Shown here: piece after piece, positions 16,598-26,461 of the stretch
Layout of the letters: every line of letters starts with the position of its first letter
Position numbering within the stretch: position 1 is the stretch's first letter
Source of the DNA: Pseudozobellia thermophila
GTDB taxonomy: Bacteria; Bacteroidota; Bacteroidia; Flavobacteriales; Flavobacteriaceae
Assembly: GCF_900141855.1 (NCBI RefSeq)
Contig: NZ_FQYU01000006.1
Location: 62,001-126,000, forward strand
Length of the DNA: 64,000 nucleotides
Direction of reading: 5' to 3'
Position numbers and translations under genes: made by a program
Notes under the pieces: generated by a model
What the model was told of the DNA's origin: nothing
Databases searched by the model: none
The model's input: the letters and a program-made list of their open reading frames with translations, nothing else

Positions 16598-19500
16598 TTA
16601 TTCCCCTTGCTCGGTGTCCGCTACCGGCTTGGCGGTAGTGGTCCCATCCTTGGCGCTCGTGTCCGAAATGGGCGTGCTGTCCGAAAGGTCGGGGTCGCTT
16701 TCGGGGCTGGGGATGTCCTCTTCCTCTAGGAGGTTGTCCCTGTAGAAATGTTCGAATTTTTCGATGTATTCATTGAAGATCAAGGTTTCTTTTTCGGCTT
16801 TTTCGCGGTCGTTGTTGCCGATAAGGATATCGATGTTCCTTCGGTAGCCTTCCATGTCGGCAATGATCTCGTCTATGTTCTCGTATTGTTCGGCCAGGGG
16901 TATGCCGGCGTAGTACTCCAATCGATCTTGGTAGATGTATTTCAACTTTTCGAACAGTTCCCTGGCCTTGGTGGTTTCGCCCACCTTGTAGTAGCCGTCG
17001 ACGAAGGGCTCGACAAAGGTGTAGTATTTAAAGTATTCGACCGGTAGGTTTTCCATGGCCAGGTCGATGATGTCCTTGGCCTTTTCGATTTTTCCTTCCG
17101 ACAGCAGGGCCTCCACCAATCGGGCCAAATTGCTTCGGTACGACAGGCCTTGGATCCTGGTTTGGGGGTCGTGGTAGATATCGGGGCTTCCCGAGTTGCC
17201 CCAATACCAATTGGTGACGATGTCGTACATCAGGTCGCTGTCGATGCGGCCCATCTCGTAGGCGCTTTTGCGTTCGGTCCTTATCGGTACCAGCTTATAG
17301 GCCATACCGTCGAGCTGCAGGTATTCCTTCATCCAAATAAACTCGGCATCGTCAAAACTTCCTCCTGAGAAATAGATGGGGCGCTTCCAGTCGTTGTTGG
17401 CAATGATGTCGAGCATCATCATGCTCTTTTTGGTGATGGCGCTTTTGGGGAGGTCGATGTCGATGTAGTCGACGATCAAGGCAGAGTCTTTTGGCTTCAC
17501 CAGGCCTGTCTCCAGAACATTTTTCTTGTTGACCGGTATCCGGATTTTGTTGGTGGGGTAGTAGACGATGTTTTGGCTGCTTTCCGAATAGGCGTCCATA
17601 TCGATGTTTTCCTGTCTTTCAAGAATAAACTTCAGCTTGGTCTTCGGTTCGTCGCTATCTACCCATTTGATAAAGTCTTGAATCGTCCATCGGCTTTCGG
17701 ATATCTTTTTGTTGAACAGGGCATCGACCGTTTGGTAGTACAGTACGTCGCGCGAGCCCCAACGGTATTTGTCGTGTTCTATCTGCGAGGGTATGGCCTC
17801 CGATTCATAGGCCTTGCGCTTCATCTGGTCGATGTACCAATCCGTTTCGAAAAGGCTGGTACAGATGATGCGTACGTCGGTCCTGTAGCCCTCGATTTCT
17901 TGGGCATACCAAAGCGGGAAGGTGTCGTTGTCGCCAATGGTAAACAGAATGGCCCCCGCATCCTTTTGGCACGAATCGAGATAGGCCTTTGCCGAGGCAT
18001 TGGCCGTATAGCGGTTGGAGCGATCGTGGTCGTCCCAGTTTTGAACGGCCATGACCGTAGGTACCGCCAATAGGCAGACCACCGTAATGACCGGGGCCAA
18101 TATTTTCGGGGCCAGAAACTTTTTGAACTCCTCGAAAAGCCCGTAAACGCCCAGGCCGATCCATATGGCGAAAATATAGAACGAACCTACCAGCGAATAG
18201 TCCCTTTCCCTAGGTTGAAAGATGTAGGGGTTGGTATAGAACTGAATGGCCAGGCCGGTAAACAGGAAGAATACCAAAAGCACCCAGAACTGTTTCGGGT
18301 TCTTCGATATTTGAAAGAGTATACCGATGATGCCGAGTATGAGCGGTAAAAAGAAATAGGTGTTTCGGGCCTTGTCGTTCTTTACCTCGTCGGGCAGGTT
18401 GTCTTGGCTGCCCAGGCGCAAACTGTCGATAAAGCCGATACCGCTCAACCATTCGCCGTTGCCGTTGTACCGCCCTTGTACGTCGTTGTTCTTTCCGGTA
18501 AAGTTCCACATAAAATAACGCCAGTACATATAACCGAACTGAAACTGCACCATGTATTTGATGTTTTGCCAGACCGAGGGGGGCTCGACCTCGATATAGT
18601 CGCTGAACCTTCGAAGGAAGCTTATGTACTGCTCCGCATCGATATCGCCGTTGGCATAGCCTTCCTTGACTTGGTTGGCGGCCCTGCGGAGTTCTTGGTT
18701 CGATTGCTTCAACCTAAAGTCCAACGGCCCGAAATAGCGCATATAGTTTTCGGCGTGCTGTCCGCTCCACATTCGGGGCAAAAAACCTCTGTGCTTGGGG
18801 TCGTCGCCGGGTACGGCGCCCTTGTAGTGGTTTACGATGACGTACTTGCCCAGTTCCTCGTCCTTTTCGTATTTAGGGGCCTCGTCCTTGTCCTCTCCCT
18901 GTTCGCCGAAAATACTCGAATAGTAGGTGCCGTATATGGGGCTGTCGACACCGGGGTACTGTTCGCGGTTGTAATAGGCCAATAGGGCGCGGGCGTCCTC
19001 GGGGTTGTTTTCATTGATGACCACCCGGGCATTGGCCCGTATGGGCAGCATGAGCCAGGTGGAAAAGCCCAAAAACAGGAACATAAGGCATAGTACGACG
19101 GTGTTTGCCGTTTTAAAGTTGTTCTTTCGCGTGTAGCTCAGGCCGAAATAGAAGGCCGCTATAAACAGGAGGCCCATGATAATGGATCCCGAATTGAAGG
19201 GCAGGCCGATGCTGTTGATGAAGAAAATCTCGCTCCATCCGAAAAGTTTGAGCACATAGGTCAGCGAAAATTTATAGACCAGCATGAGGATGGCGATTAC
19301 CGCGATGTTGGCGATCAAGAAGTTTTTTACCGTAGTGGTCTTGTAGGTCTTGAAATAATAGAGCAGTCCGATGGAAGGGATGGCCAGGAAGCCCATGAAC
19401 TGCACCCCGAACGTTAGTCCGATTACGAAAAATATAAGTACAAGCCAACGATTGCCGCGGGGTTCGTGAAGGTGGTCCGTCCATTTGAGGCCGAGCCATA

Positions 19501-19978
19501 GTTGTAGGGCCATGATCAAACTGGCCGTGGCGTATACTTCCGTTTCAACGGCATTGAACCAAAAACTGTCGGAGTAGGTAAAGGCCAATGATCCAACAAG
19601 GGCGCTTCCGAATATGGCAATGGCCTTGCTGTTCGAAATGGCCTCGTCTTTCTTGTTGACCAATTTCCGCACAAGGTTGGTGATCGTCCAGAACATGAAC
19701 AGAATGGTAAAGGCGCTGGAAACACCGGATACGTAGTTGACCATACGGGCCACTTGTTCGGGTTCGAGGGCGAACATGGCAAAAAAAGCGCCGATCATTT
19801 GCAAGAGGGGTGCCCCGGGAGGGTGGCCGACCTGAAGCTTCGCCGAGGTGGCAATGTACTCGCCGGCATCCCAAAAACTATTGGTGGGCTCTACGGTAAT
19901 GGCATAGGTGATAAGGGCTATTGAAAATACGGTCCACCCCAGTAGGGTGTCCCATTTTTGGAAATTCTTTGCGAACAT
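16598..19978 (-). CDS. DUF2723 / GT117-family membrane glycosyltransferase-like protein
   Basis: A 1126-residue protein with a DUF2723 core. It opens with a membrane helix and the motif SFWDAGEYIATSAKLQVGHPPG-like stretch, where the acidic D-A-G-E and the HPPG are the family hallmarks, as in GT-C type protein O-mannosyltransferases. About a dozen membrane helices fill residues 15-680, broken by a long soluble loop around 340-520. The part after 690 is soluble. It includes DNDTFPLWYAQEIEGYR and, near the end, helical repeats resembling TPRs (about 980-1080). The last 40 residues are Ser/Asp/Pro-rich and probably disordered. I infer glycan transfer to exported proteins or lipids; donor and acceptor are unknown. 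Confidence 0.87.
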   Translation of the reverse strand: MFAKNFQKWDTLLGWTVFSIALITYAITVEPTNSFWDAGEYIATSAKLQVGHPPGAPLLQMIGAFFAMFALEPEQVARMVNYVSGVSSAFTILFMFWTITNLVRKLVNKKDEAISNSKAIAIFGSALVGSLAFTYSDSFWFNAVETEVYATASLIMALQLWLGLKWTDHLHEPRGNRWLVLIFFVIGLTFGVQFMGFLAIPSIGLLYYFKTYKTTTVKNFLIANIAVIAILMLVYKFSLTYVLKLFGWSEIFFINSIGLPFNSGSIIMGLLFIAAFYFGLSYTRKNNFKTANTVVLCLMFLFLGFSTWLMLPIRANARVVINENNPEDARALLAYYNREQYPGVDSPIYGTYYSSIFGEQGEDKDEAPKYEKDEELGKYVIVNHYKGAVPGDDPKHRGFLPRMWSGQHAENYMRYFGPLDFRLKQSNQELRRAANQVKEGYANGDIDAEQYISFLRRFSDYIEVEPPSVWQNIKYMVQFQFGYMYWRYFMWNFTGKNNDVQGRYNGNGEWLSGIGFIDSLRLGSQDNLPDEVKNDKARNTYFFLPLILGIIGILFQISKNPKQFWVLLVFFLFTGLAIQFYTNPYIFQPRERDYSLVGSFYIFAIWIGLGVYGLFEEFKKFLAPKILAPVITVVCLLAVPTVMAVQNWDDHDRSNRYTANASAKAYLDSCQKDAGAILFTIGDNDTFPLWYAQEIEGYRTDVRIICTSLFETDWYIDQMKRKAYESEAIPSQIEHDKYRWGSRDVLYYQTVDALFNKKISESRWTIQDFIKWVDSDEPKTKLKFILERQENIDMDAYSESSQNIVYYPTNKIRIPVNKKNVLETGLVKPKDSALIVDYIDIDLPKSAITKKSMMMLDIIANNDWKRPIYFSGGSFDDAEFIWMKEYLQLDGMAYKLVPIRTERKSAYEMGRIDSDLMYDIVTNWYWGNSGSPDIYHDPQTRIQGLSYRSNLARLVEALLSEGKIEKAKDIIDLAMENLPVEYFKYYTFVEPFVDGYYKVGETTKARELFEKLKYIYQDRLEYYAGIPLAEQYENIDEIIADMEGYRRNIDILIGNNDREKAEKETLIFNEYIEKFEHFYRDNLLEEEDIPSPESDPDLSDSTPISDTSAKDGTTTAKPVADTEQGE

Positions 19979-20284
19979 TTACTTAAGGGTTTAACCAACT
20001 GCGGCGAATTTACTAATTTAAATAGATATCTGGCTTCCTTTTTCATAAACGTTTAACAGGGCTCCGGCGTATTGGCCGACGCGTTTTGGTTCGCTTAAAG
20101 TGCTTGGCAATGTTGGCTTTAGGTCTCTTTTTGGGGGCAAGGGGCCAAGGGGGCGGCGTCGCGACGCAGCAAGGCGGAATTTTATTTTTTGTGATTATTG
20201 AGGTGTAAAATATTTGTGCAAACCAAACTTTGTTTTAAATTTGCACGCTCTAATACGAAACTGGTTTCTTTTAGAGAACGGTAT
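19979..20284. other. 306-bp intergenic stretch before tRNA-Gln
   Basis: I see no gene here. The right end (20213-20243) holds the tRNA promoter, described separately. At 20156-20167 there is a perfect 12-nt palindrome, GCGTCGCGACGC, in a G-rich stretch. The rest looks like ordinary spacer and the upstream region of the DUF2723 gene. Confidence 0.6.
20213..20243 (+). promoter_or_regulatory. Promoter for tRNA-Gln (TTTG-N19-TAAATTTG)
   Basis: TTTG at 20213-20216, exactly 19 nt, then TAAATTTG at 20236-20243: a perfect Bacteroidota -33/-7 promoter. The tRNA begins 42 nt after the -7 box, leaving a short 5' leader for RNase P to remove. Confidence 0.8.
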
Positions 20285-20356
20285 TGGCCTATGGTGTAAT
20301 TGGCAACACAGCTGGTTTTGGTCCAGTCGTTCTAGGTTCGAGTCCTAGTAGGCCAA
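20285..20356 (+). tRNA. tRNA-Gln (anticodon TTG)
   Basis: A 72-nt cloverleaf. The acceptor stem is TGGCCTA paired with TAGGCCA, and the D arm is GTGT/ACAC. The anticodon arm is GCTGG-TTTTGGT-CCAGT with anticodon TTG, and the T arm is CTAGG-TTCGAGT-CCTAG. The discriminator base is A. The bases that follow are CAGG, so the 3' CCA is not encoded and must be added. It is a single-gene unit with its own promoter and terminator. Confidence 0.97.
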
Positions 20357-20368
20357 CAGGAAGTAAGG

Positions 20369-20400
20369 ATCCCGATATGATAAGTATCGGGATTTTTTTT
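20369..20400 (+). terminator. Intrinsic terminator after tRNA-Gln
   Basis: ATCCCGATA / TATCGGGAT stem around a 7-nt loop, followed by an unbroken T-run to 20400. It starts 13 nt after the tRNA. There is no T-run on the opposite strand, so it serves the tRNA rather than the convergent antiporter gene. Confidence 0.88.
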
Positions 20401-20404
20401 GTGC

Positions 20405-21739
20405 CTATGCCTGGGGGGCTTGTTTGTCGCTTTCTTCAACCGGCCCTTTCCTTAGAACGGCCATGCGGGGCTCCAGGGGGTGTGCGTCTTCGGTCCCGTG
20501 GCAGGCCGCCGGCCCTTCGTCGGCTTCATCGGGTAGGGTTTCCGTTTGCTTCTTGTCCTTGATCATGGCCCAGGTCATCACCAAGCTGGTGGCGATGATG
20601 ACGAACAAAAGAATGCCCGATTCGAAATGACGGACCTGGGCTTCGGCGGGGATCGCGTAAAAAAGGAGGATGGTGATCAAGCCCCTGGGTGCGATAAAGA
20701 CCTGGGGCAGGATGTCCTTTCCGATAAAAATTCTCAGTATAAGATAACGGATGCCGTAAATCGACCCTATGATAAGCAGGCTCACCAAGGCCACGTTAAG
20801 GCTTAAAAGGGAGGATAGGACTATGGTGATCCCGAAGATCACAAAGAAAAAAGTGCGTACCACAAAAGCGGTCTCCAGGGTTATGATGTGTAGTTCGTGG
20901 TAGATCTGTTGTATTTTTTCCTCTTGGAGGAAAACGGATGTCTTTCCCCGAAAGAACAGCTTTACGTTGGCGATGACGAGGCCGAAGACCAATATTATGA
21001 TAAGCGATGAAAGGTGCATTTTTTTGCCGATGGCGTAAAGCAGCAAGAGTACGGCGATTAACAAAAATTGCTTCGCTTGGCTCTTGATCTTTTGAAAAAT
21101 GAGCACGAGGGTATAACTGGCAACAATCGCGATGGCAATGGTCAAGACCAGGTTGCCGGCAAAGCCTATCGCCCCGGAATCGGTTTTGGGGTCTAGGCTT
21201 CCGGTCAAAAAATAGAACATCATGATGCCCATGATGTCGGAAAAGGTGCTTTCGTAAATATGGAATTCTTTCTTGTCGTCCCTTAGGCCGCTAACGCTGG
21301 GTATGATGATCGCACTCGACAGGATGGATAAGGGGGTGGCGTAGAGCCAGGCGCTTTGCATGTCCATGCCCTCAATGAATTGGTGCAAGATCAGGGCGGC
21401 GACCCAGGCCGATCCCACAAGGCCGATAAGGGCTATGGCCATCGATTTAAGGATGGGGATCAGTTTTTCGCGCTTCAGTTCAAGCTCCAAGGCCGCCTCG
21501 AGCACGATCATGATCAAACCGACCGTACCGATGATCTCCAAGGTGCCCCTAAGTTTTTTTTCGAAATCCATTCCGTCCCCTAGCACAAACTTAAGGCCGA
21601 ACTGTAAGGCAAGGCCCAAAACGATAAGCATGAGCACCGAGGGAATGTTGGTTTTTTTTGAAATGCCGTTGAACCAAAAGGAGATGATTACGATGGAGGC
21701 GGCACCGATTATTAGGTTGTAAGACGAGATGTTTTCCAT
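20405..21739 (-). CDS. Cation:proton antiporter family protein
   Basis: A 444-residue polytopic membrane protein, about 12-13 helices, of the CPA1/CPA2 antiporter superfamily. I chose the ATG at 21737-21739, which starts just before the first helix (SSYNLIIGAASIVIISFW); the frame is open to 21886. Typical family features are FWFNGISKKTNIPSVLMLIV and GTVGLIMIVLEAALELE. The ion-binding region is unusual. The helix-5 position normally like TDPVAV is SSAIIIPS (141-148), and the helix-6 Asn-Asp or Asp-Asp pair is Ser167-Asp168. Only one acidic residue therefore remains at that site. Ion specificity is unknown. A cytosolic tail of about 50 residues is charged and Pro/Ala-rich. Confidence 0.87.
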   Translation of the reverse strand: MENISSYNLIIGAASIVIISFWFNGISKKTNIPSVLMLIVLGLALQFGLKFVLGDGMDFEKKLRGTLEIIGTVGLIMIVLEAALELELKREKLIPILKSMAIALIGLVGSAWVAALILHQFIEGMDMQSAWLYATPLSILSSAIIIPSVSGLRDDKKEFHIYESTFSDIMGIMMFYFLTGSLDPKTDSGAIGFAGNLVLTIAIAIVASYTLVLIFQKIKSQAKQFLLIAVLLLLYAIGKKMHLSSLIIILVFGLVIANVKLFFRGKTSVFLQEEKIQQIYHELHIITLETAFVVRTFFFVIFGITIVLSSLLSLNVALVSLLIIGSIYGIRYLILRIFIGKDILPQVFIAPRGLITILLFYAIPAEAQVRHFESGILLFVIIATSLVMTWAMIKDKKQTETLPDEADEGPAACHGTEDAHPLEPRMAVLRKGPVEESDKQAPQA

Positions 21740-21818
21740 GGCGGTCTTAAAAAATTGAGGCTTTGTTCGTGCGATTCGGCTAAGGCCGTCATTTAAAACG
21801 GGATAAGCCCAATACCTA

Positions 21819-21847
21819 TTGTGGGAACCAAAAAAAATGTATATTTG
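21819..21847 (+). promoter_or_regulatory. Promoter for rimP-nusA-infB (TTG-N18-TATATTTG)
   Basis: TTG at 21819-21821, 18 nt, then TATATTTG at 21840-21847, a good Bacteroidota promoter. The leader to the rimP ATG is about 65 nt and contains the hairpin at 21877-21902. Confidence 0.65.
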
Positions 21848-21876
21848 CAGTACTGAAAGGATATAAAAGTATTCAT

Positions 21877-21902
21877 GAGGGGACAATATAGTCCTCTTTT
21901 TT
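21877..21902 (+). promoter_or_regulatory. Terminator-like hairpin in the rimP-nusA-infB leader
   Basis: GAGGGGAC pairs with GTCCTCTT (8 bp including two G-T wobbles) around the loop AATATA and runs directly into TTTTTT. It lies between the operon promoter and the rimP start at 21916. Its form is that of an intrinsic terminator, but its place inside the leader suggests attenuation of the operon that makes NusA. No competing antiterminator stem is obvious by eye. Confidence 0.55.
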
Positions 21903-21915
21903 ATTTCTAAAGGGT

Positions 21916-22377
21916 ATGTTTAAGGAGAAGGTAGCGACACTTTTGGAAGATGTGCTGGAAGAAAATAAATCATTATTTTTAATTGATTTTTCCGTTGCTT
22001 CCGACAACTCCATCAAGGTGGTGTTGGACGGGGATCACGGGGTTACTTTGCAGGATTGCATGAAGGTCAGTAGGGCAATTGAGCACAACTTGGACCGTGA
22101 GGAGCAGGATTTTTCGCTGGAAGTTACCTCTGCGGGGGCCACTTCGCCGATAGTATTGCCGAGGCAATACGCCAAGAACATCGGGAGAAAACTAAAAGTG
22201 CGTACGGAAACCGGCACTTTTGAGGGAAATTTGACGGCTACCACCGATAAGGGCATAGTTTTGGAGTGGAAAGCACGGGAGCCCAAACCCGTAGGAAAAG
22301 GGAAAGTAACGGTTCAAAAAAAAGAAGAAATCGATTTTTCCGATATAAAAGAAGCAAAGGTCATAATAACATTTTAA
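21916..22377 (+). CDS. rimP: Ribosome maturation factor RimP
   Basis: A 153-residue RimP, which helps 30S subunit maturation around S12. The family pattern is present: a DFSV-ASDNSIKVVLDGDHGVTLQDCMKVSRAIE stretch, then LEVTSAGATSPIVLPRQYAKNIGRKLKV, and a C-terminal SH3-like domain ending EIDFSDIKEAKVIITF. It starts the classic rimP-nusA-infB operon, with nusA 14 bp downstream, and its leader carries a terminator-like hairpin. Confidence 0.96.
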   Translation: MFKEKVATLLEDVLEENKSLFLIDFSVASDNSIKVVLDGDHGVTLQDCMKVSRAIEHNLDREEQDFSLEVTSAGATSPIVLPRQYAKNIGRKLKVRTETGTFEGNLTATTDKGIVLEWKAREPKPVGKGKVTVQKKEEIDFSDIKEAKVIITF

Positions 22378-22390
22378 CGGTAAGAGAGTA

Positions 22391-23623
22391 ATGGAAAATA
22401 TTGCGTTAATTGAGTCTTTTTCAGAATTCAAAGACGATAAGTTCATAGACAGGGTAACGCTTATGGCTATTTTGGAGGACGTTTTTAGAAATGCCCTCAA
22501 AAAGAAATTTGGATCCGACGACAATTTTGATATCATCATCAACCCCGACAAGGGGGATTTGGAGATATGGAGAAACCGGGTAGTGGTCGAAGATGGGCAG
22601 GTAGTAGAGCCCAACGAGGAGATTTCCTTGTCCGACGCCCGTAAGATCGAGCCCGATTTTGAGGTAGGCGAGGATGTGTCGGAAGAGGTGAAGTTGATCG
22701 ATTTGGGCCGCAGGGCCATATTGGCTTTGAGGCAGAACCTTATATCGAAGATCCACGAGCACGACAATACGACCATCTACAAGCAGTTTAAAGACCTCGA
22801 GGGGGAAATTTATACCGCAGAGGTGCACCATATTCGTCATAAGGCCATAATTTTGTTGGATGACGAAGGCAATGAGATCATTCTGCCGAAAGATCGTCAG
22901 ATTCCGTCCGATTTCTTTCGTAAGGGAGATAATGTGCGGGGTATCATCGAAAGTGTGGAACTTAAGGGGAGCAAGCCGACCATAATCATGTCGCGAAGCT
23001 CGCCCAAGTTTTTGGAACAGTTGTTCTTTCAAGAGATCCCCGAGGTGTACGACGGTTTGATCACCATTAAGAAGGCGGTCCGTATACCTGGCGAAAAGGC
23101 CAAGGTGGCCGTTGATTCCTACGACGATCGTATTGATCCCGTAGGGGCCTGTGTGGGCATGAAGGGTTCGCGTATCCACGGCATTGTCCGTGAGTTGGGC
23201 AACGAGAACATCGATGTGATCAACTGGACGGCCAATCCACAGTTGATGGTGACCCGGGCCTTGAGTCCGGCAAGGGTGTCGTCGGTAAAACTGAACGACG
23301 AGAAGATGACGGCACAGGTTTACCTGAGGCCCGAGGAGGTGTCAAAGGCGATCGGCCGTGGCGGGCATAACATTCGTTTGGCGGGGCAGTTGACCGGCTA
23401 CGAGATAGACGTGTTCCGCGAAGGGGTCGAAGAAGATGTGGAGTTGACCGAGTTTGTCGATGAGATCGATGCTTGGATCATTGAGGAATTTAAGAAAATA
23501 GGTCTCGATACGGCTCGAAGTATACTTGAGCAAGATGTCGACGATCTTGTAAAACGTACCGATTTGGAAGAGGAAACAATTTTGGAAGTTGTGCGTATAC
23601 TCAAAGAAGAATTGGAAGATTAG
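22391..23623 (+). CDS. nusA: Transcription termination/antitermination factor NusA
   Basis: A 410-residue NusA. Domains in order are the N-terminal RNA polymerase-binding domain (about 1-130), S1 (about 135-200, EGEIYTAEVHHIRHKAIILL), KH1 and KH2 (about 205-345). The KH part has ACVGMKGSRIHGIVRELGNE and AIGRGGHNIRLAGQLTG. A short acidic tail follows (LEEETILEVVRILKEELED). There is no pair of long C-terminal acidic repeats as in E. coli, which is normal outside Proteobacteria. It lies between rimP and infB with short gaps, so the three are co-expressed. Confidence 0.97.
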   Translation: MENIALIESFSEFKDDKFIDRVTLMAILEDVFRNALKKKFGSDDNFDIIINPDKGDLEIWRNRVVVEDGQVVEPNEEISLSDARKIEPDFEVGEDVSEEVKLIDLGRRAILALRQNLISKIHEHDNTTIYKQFKDLEGEIYTAEVHHIRHKAIILLDDEGNEIILPKDRQIPSDFFRKGDNVRGIIESVELKGSKPTIIMSRSSPKFLEQLFFQEIPEVYDGLITIKKAVRIPGEKAKVAVDSYDDRIDPVGACVGMKGSRIHGIVRELGNENIDVINWTANPQLMVTRALSPARVSSVKLNDEKMTAQVYLRPEEVSKAIGRGGHNIRLAGQLTGYEIDVFREGVEEDVELTEFVDEIDAWIIEEFKKIGLDTARSILEQDVDDLVKRTDLEEETILEVVRILKEELED

Positions 23624-23666
23624 CTATATATTAGCAGCGATTAAATAGAATTAGCAGAAGATATTT

Positions 23667-26429
23667 ATGGCAGACATTGCAAAAATAAGACTCAATAAGG
23701 TCCTCAAGGAGTTTAATATTTCTTTGGATAGGGCGGTGGATTTCTTGGCCTCAAAGGGACATGAGATCGAGGCGCGCCCTACTACCAAGATTTCCGATGA
23801 GGTCTATGAGGTGCTTCAGGAGGAGTTCCAAACCGATAAAAGCAAGAAGGTTGCTTCGAAAAAGGTCGGTGAGGAAAAGCGTGAGGAAAAAGAAGCTTTG
23901 CGTCTGCAATTGGAGCAAGAACAAGAAGAAAGGCGCTTGGCCCGCGAAAAACGGGCCGCTGCCGCCGAAAGGGAAAAGCCCCTGCTCGGCAAGGTGGAGC
24001 TTACCGGGCCCAAAACGGTCGGTAAAATTGACCTGGAGCCCAAGAAAAAGCCCAAAGTAGAGGAAAAACCCCCCAAGCCGGAAACTCCGGCCGAAAAAGC
24101 GCCCGAGCCCGTCAAGGAGCCGGTTCCCGAAGAAAAGGCGCCCGAACCTGCCAAGCAGGCGGAGCCCGTAAAGGAGGAACCCAAGGTCGAGGCCGGGGCC
24201 AAAAAGGAGGAAGGAAAGAAACCCGAGGAAGAGAAAAAGCCGGAGGCCCAGGAAGGCGGCGACGTTTTGGCTACCCAGTACAAGAAGCTTACAGGGCCCA
24301 AGATCACGGCCAAAATCGACCTTTCACAGTTCAATAAGCCCAAGAAGAAGAAAGAAGAATCAAAATCGGCTTCCGATAGTTCGGGCGATCGCAAAAAACG
24401 CAGAAAGCGTATTGTATCTAAGCCCGGAGGCAATACCGGCGGGGCGGCACGTGGCCGAGGACCCGGTGGTGGAACGCGAAAAGGAGGAAATCGCTTCGGT
24501 GCACCTAAGGTGGAGCCGAGTGAGGAAGATGTACAAAAGCAGATTCGGGAGACCCTTGAAAAACTTCAGGGGAAATCGAAAAAAGGCAAGGGGGCCAAGT
24601 ACAGAAGGGATAAAAGGGATCAGCACCGCCAACAGACGGAAAAAGATCTCGAGCAGCAAGAACTGGAAAGCAAGGTGCTCAAGGTGACCGAGTTTGTGAC
24701 CGTCGGGGAGGTGGCCACTATGATGGACGTCTCGACAACGGAGATTATCTCGGCCTGTATGTCCCTCGGTATCATGGTTACCATGAACCAGCGCCTCGAT
24801 GCCGAAACCCTGTCCATAGTTGCCGACGAATTCGGCTATGAGGTGGAGTTTGTTACGGCCGAGCTCGAAGAGGCGATAGAGATCGAGGAGGATGCGCCCG
24901 AAGACTTGAAGCCCAGGGCCCCGATTGTGACGGTCATGGGACATGTCGATCACGGTAAGACCTCATTGCTCGATTACATCCGCGAAGCGAACGTAATAGC
25001 CGGTGAAAGTGGGGGTATAACCCAGCACATCGGTGCTTATGGGGTAACCTTGGAAGATGGGCAGAAGATTACCTTTTTGGATACGCCCGGTCACGAGGCC
25101 TTTACCGCCATGCGTGCCAGGGGTGCCCAGGTTACCGATATAGCGGTCATTGTAATAGCGGCCGATGATGATATCATGCCCCAGACGAAGGAGGCCATCA
25201 GCCATGCGCAGGCCGCAGGGGTGCCCATAGTCTTTGCCATCAACAAAATAGACAGGCCTACCGCCAATCCGGATAAGATCAAGGAGGGCTTGGCCCAGAT
25301 GAACCTGTTGGTCGAAGACTGGGGAGGTAAGATCCAGTCGCACGACATTTCCGCGAAGACCGGGGAAGGGGTTAAGGAATTATTGGAAAAAGTATTGCTG
25401 GAGGCCGAGTTGTTGGAGCTTAAGGCCAATCCCGATAAAATGGCCAACGGTACGGTGGTCGAAGCCTTCCTGGACAAGGGCCGTGGCTATGTCTCCACCA
25501 TATTGGTGCAGGGCGGAACCTTGAAGATCGGCGACTACGTATTGGCCGGAACCCATAGTGGCAAGGTCAAGGCCATGCACGACGAACGGGGAAAAATAGT
25601 CAAGACCGCAGGTCCCGCCACCCCGGTTTCCATTTTGGGACTCGACGGCGCGCCACAGGCCGGCGATAAATTCCACGTGCTCGAAGATGAGCGCGAGGCC
25701 AAGCAGATCGCAACCAAGCGTTCGCAACTCCAACGCGAACAGTCGGTGCGTACACAGCGCCATATAACACTGGACGAAATCGGAAGAAGGATCGCACTGG
25801 GCGACTTCAAGGAATTGAACATTATTCTCAAGGGTGATGTTGACGGTTCCGTAGAGGCCTTGACCGACTCCTTCCAGAAATTGTCCACCGAAGAAATACA
25901 GGTCAATATCATCCATAAGGGGGTAGGGGCCATTACCGAATCCGACGTCCTGTTGGCCTCGGCATCGGACGCAATTATTATCGGCTTTAACGTTAGGCCG
26001 ATGGGCAACGCAAGGGATGTGGCCGATAAGGAGGAGATCGATATCAGAATGTACTCCATCATCTACGATGCCATCAACGACCTGAAGGATGCGATGGAAG
26101 GAATGCTCTCTCCGGAAATCAAGGAAGAGATCACCGGTACGGCCGAGATCAGGGAGACCTTTAAGATTTCGAAAGTGGGTACCATTGCCGGATGTATGGT
26201 GACCAACGGAAAAATCATGAGAAACAGCGGCATACGCCTAATTCGCGACGGCGTTGTGGTCTATACGGGCGAATTGGCCTCCTTAAAGCGATTTAAGGAT
26301 GATGTGAAGGAAGTTTCCAAAGGGTACGACTGCGGTCTTCAGGTGAAAAATTACAACGATATCAAGGAAGGGGATATCATTGAGGCCTTCCAAGAGGTAG
26401 CCGTTAAGAAGAAGCTAAAGACCAAGTAG
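23667..26429 (+). CDS. infB: Translation initiation factor IF-2
   Basis: A 920-residue IF-2, which brings fMet-tRNA to the 30S subunit. The N-terminal IF2N module ([21 protein letters not shown]) is followed by a long Lys/Glu/Pro-rich disordered part (about 75-340). A short phrase of the form LTGPK-x4-KIDL occurs there twice. The GTPase domain starts near 420 with the P-loop [12 protein letters not shown], switch [17 protein letters not shown] and the guanine-specificity NKID. Domains II, III and the C-terminal fMet-tRNA-binding domain complete it. It ends the rimP operon and is closed by a strong terminator. Secure. Confidence 0.98.
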   Translation: MADIAKIRLNKVLKEFNISLDRAVDFLASKGHEIEARPTTKISDEVYEVLQEEFQTDKSKKVASKKVGEEKREEKEALRLQLEQEQEERRLAREKRAAAAEREKPLLGKVELTGPKTVGKIDLEPKKKPKVEEKPPKPETPAEKAPEPVKEPVPEEKAPEPAKQAEPVKEEPKVEAGAKKEEGKKPEEEKKPEAQEGGDVLATQYKKLTGPKITAKIDLSQFNKPKKKKEESKSASDSSGDRKKRRKRIVSKPGGNTGGAARGRGPGGGTRKGGNRFGAPKVEPSEEDVQKQIRETLEKLQGKSKKGKGAKYRRDKRDQHRQQTEKDLEQQELESKVLKVTEFVTVGEVATMMDVSTTEIISACMSLGIMVTMNQRLDAETLSIVADEFGYEVEFVTAELEEAIEIEEDAPEDLKPRAPIVTVMGHVDHGKTSLLDYIREANVIAGESGGITQHIGAYGVTLEDGQKITFLDTPGHEAFTAMRARGAQVTDIAVIVIAADDDIMPQTKEAISHAQAAGVPIVFAINKIDRPTANPDKIKEGLAQMNLLVEDWGGKIQSHDISAKTGEGVKELLEKVLLEAELLELKANPDKMANGTVVEAFLDKGRGYVSTILVQGGTLKIGDYVLAGTHSGKVKAMHDERGKIVKTAGPATPVSILGLDGAPQAGDKFHVLEDEREAKQIATKRSQLQREQSVRTQRHITLDEIGRRIALGDFKELNIILKGDVDGSVEALTDSFQKLSTEEIQVNIIHKGVGAITESDVLLASASDAIIIGFNVRPMGNARDVADKEEIDIRMYSIIYDAINDLKDAMEGMLSPEIKEEITGTAEIRETFKISKVGTIAGCMVTNGKIMRNSGIRLIRDGVVVYTGELASLKRFKDDVKEVSKGYDCGLQVKNYNDIKEGDIIEAFQEVAVKKKLKTK

Positions 26430-26461
26430 GGAGAACATACGGAAGCTTAAATAGCTATAGC

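Noticed and set aside
20284-20562. A 92-codon frame running through the tRNA-Gln gene
   Set aside because: It overlaps the tRNA and its terminator and then reads antisense into the antiporter gene.
24000-24330. Repetitive Pro/Glu/Lys coding sequence in infB, considered as a tandem repeat array
   Set aside because: It is the normal low-complexity linker of IF-2, with no regular DNA repeat unit.
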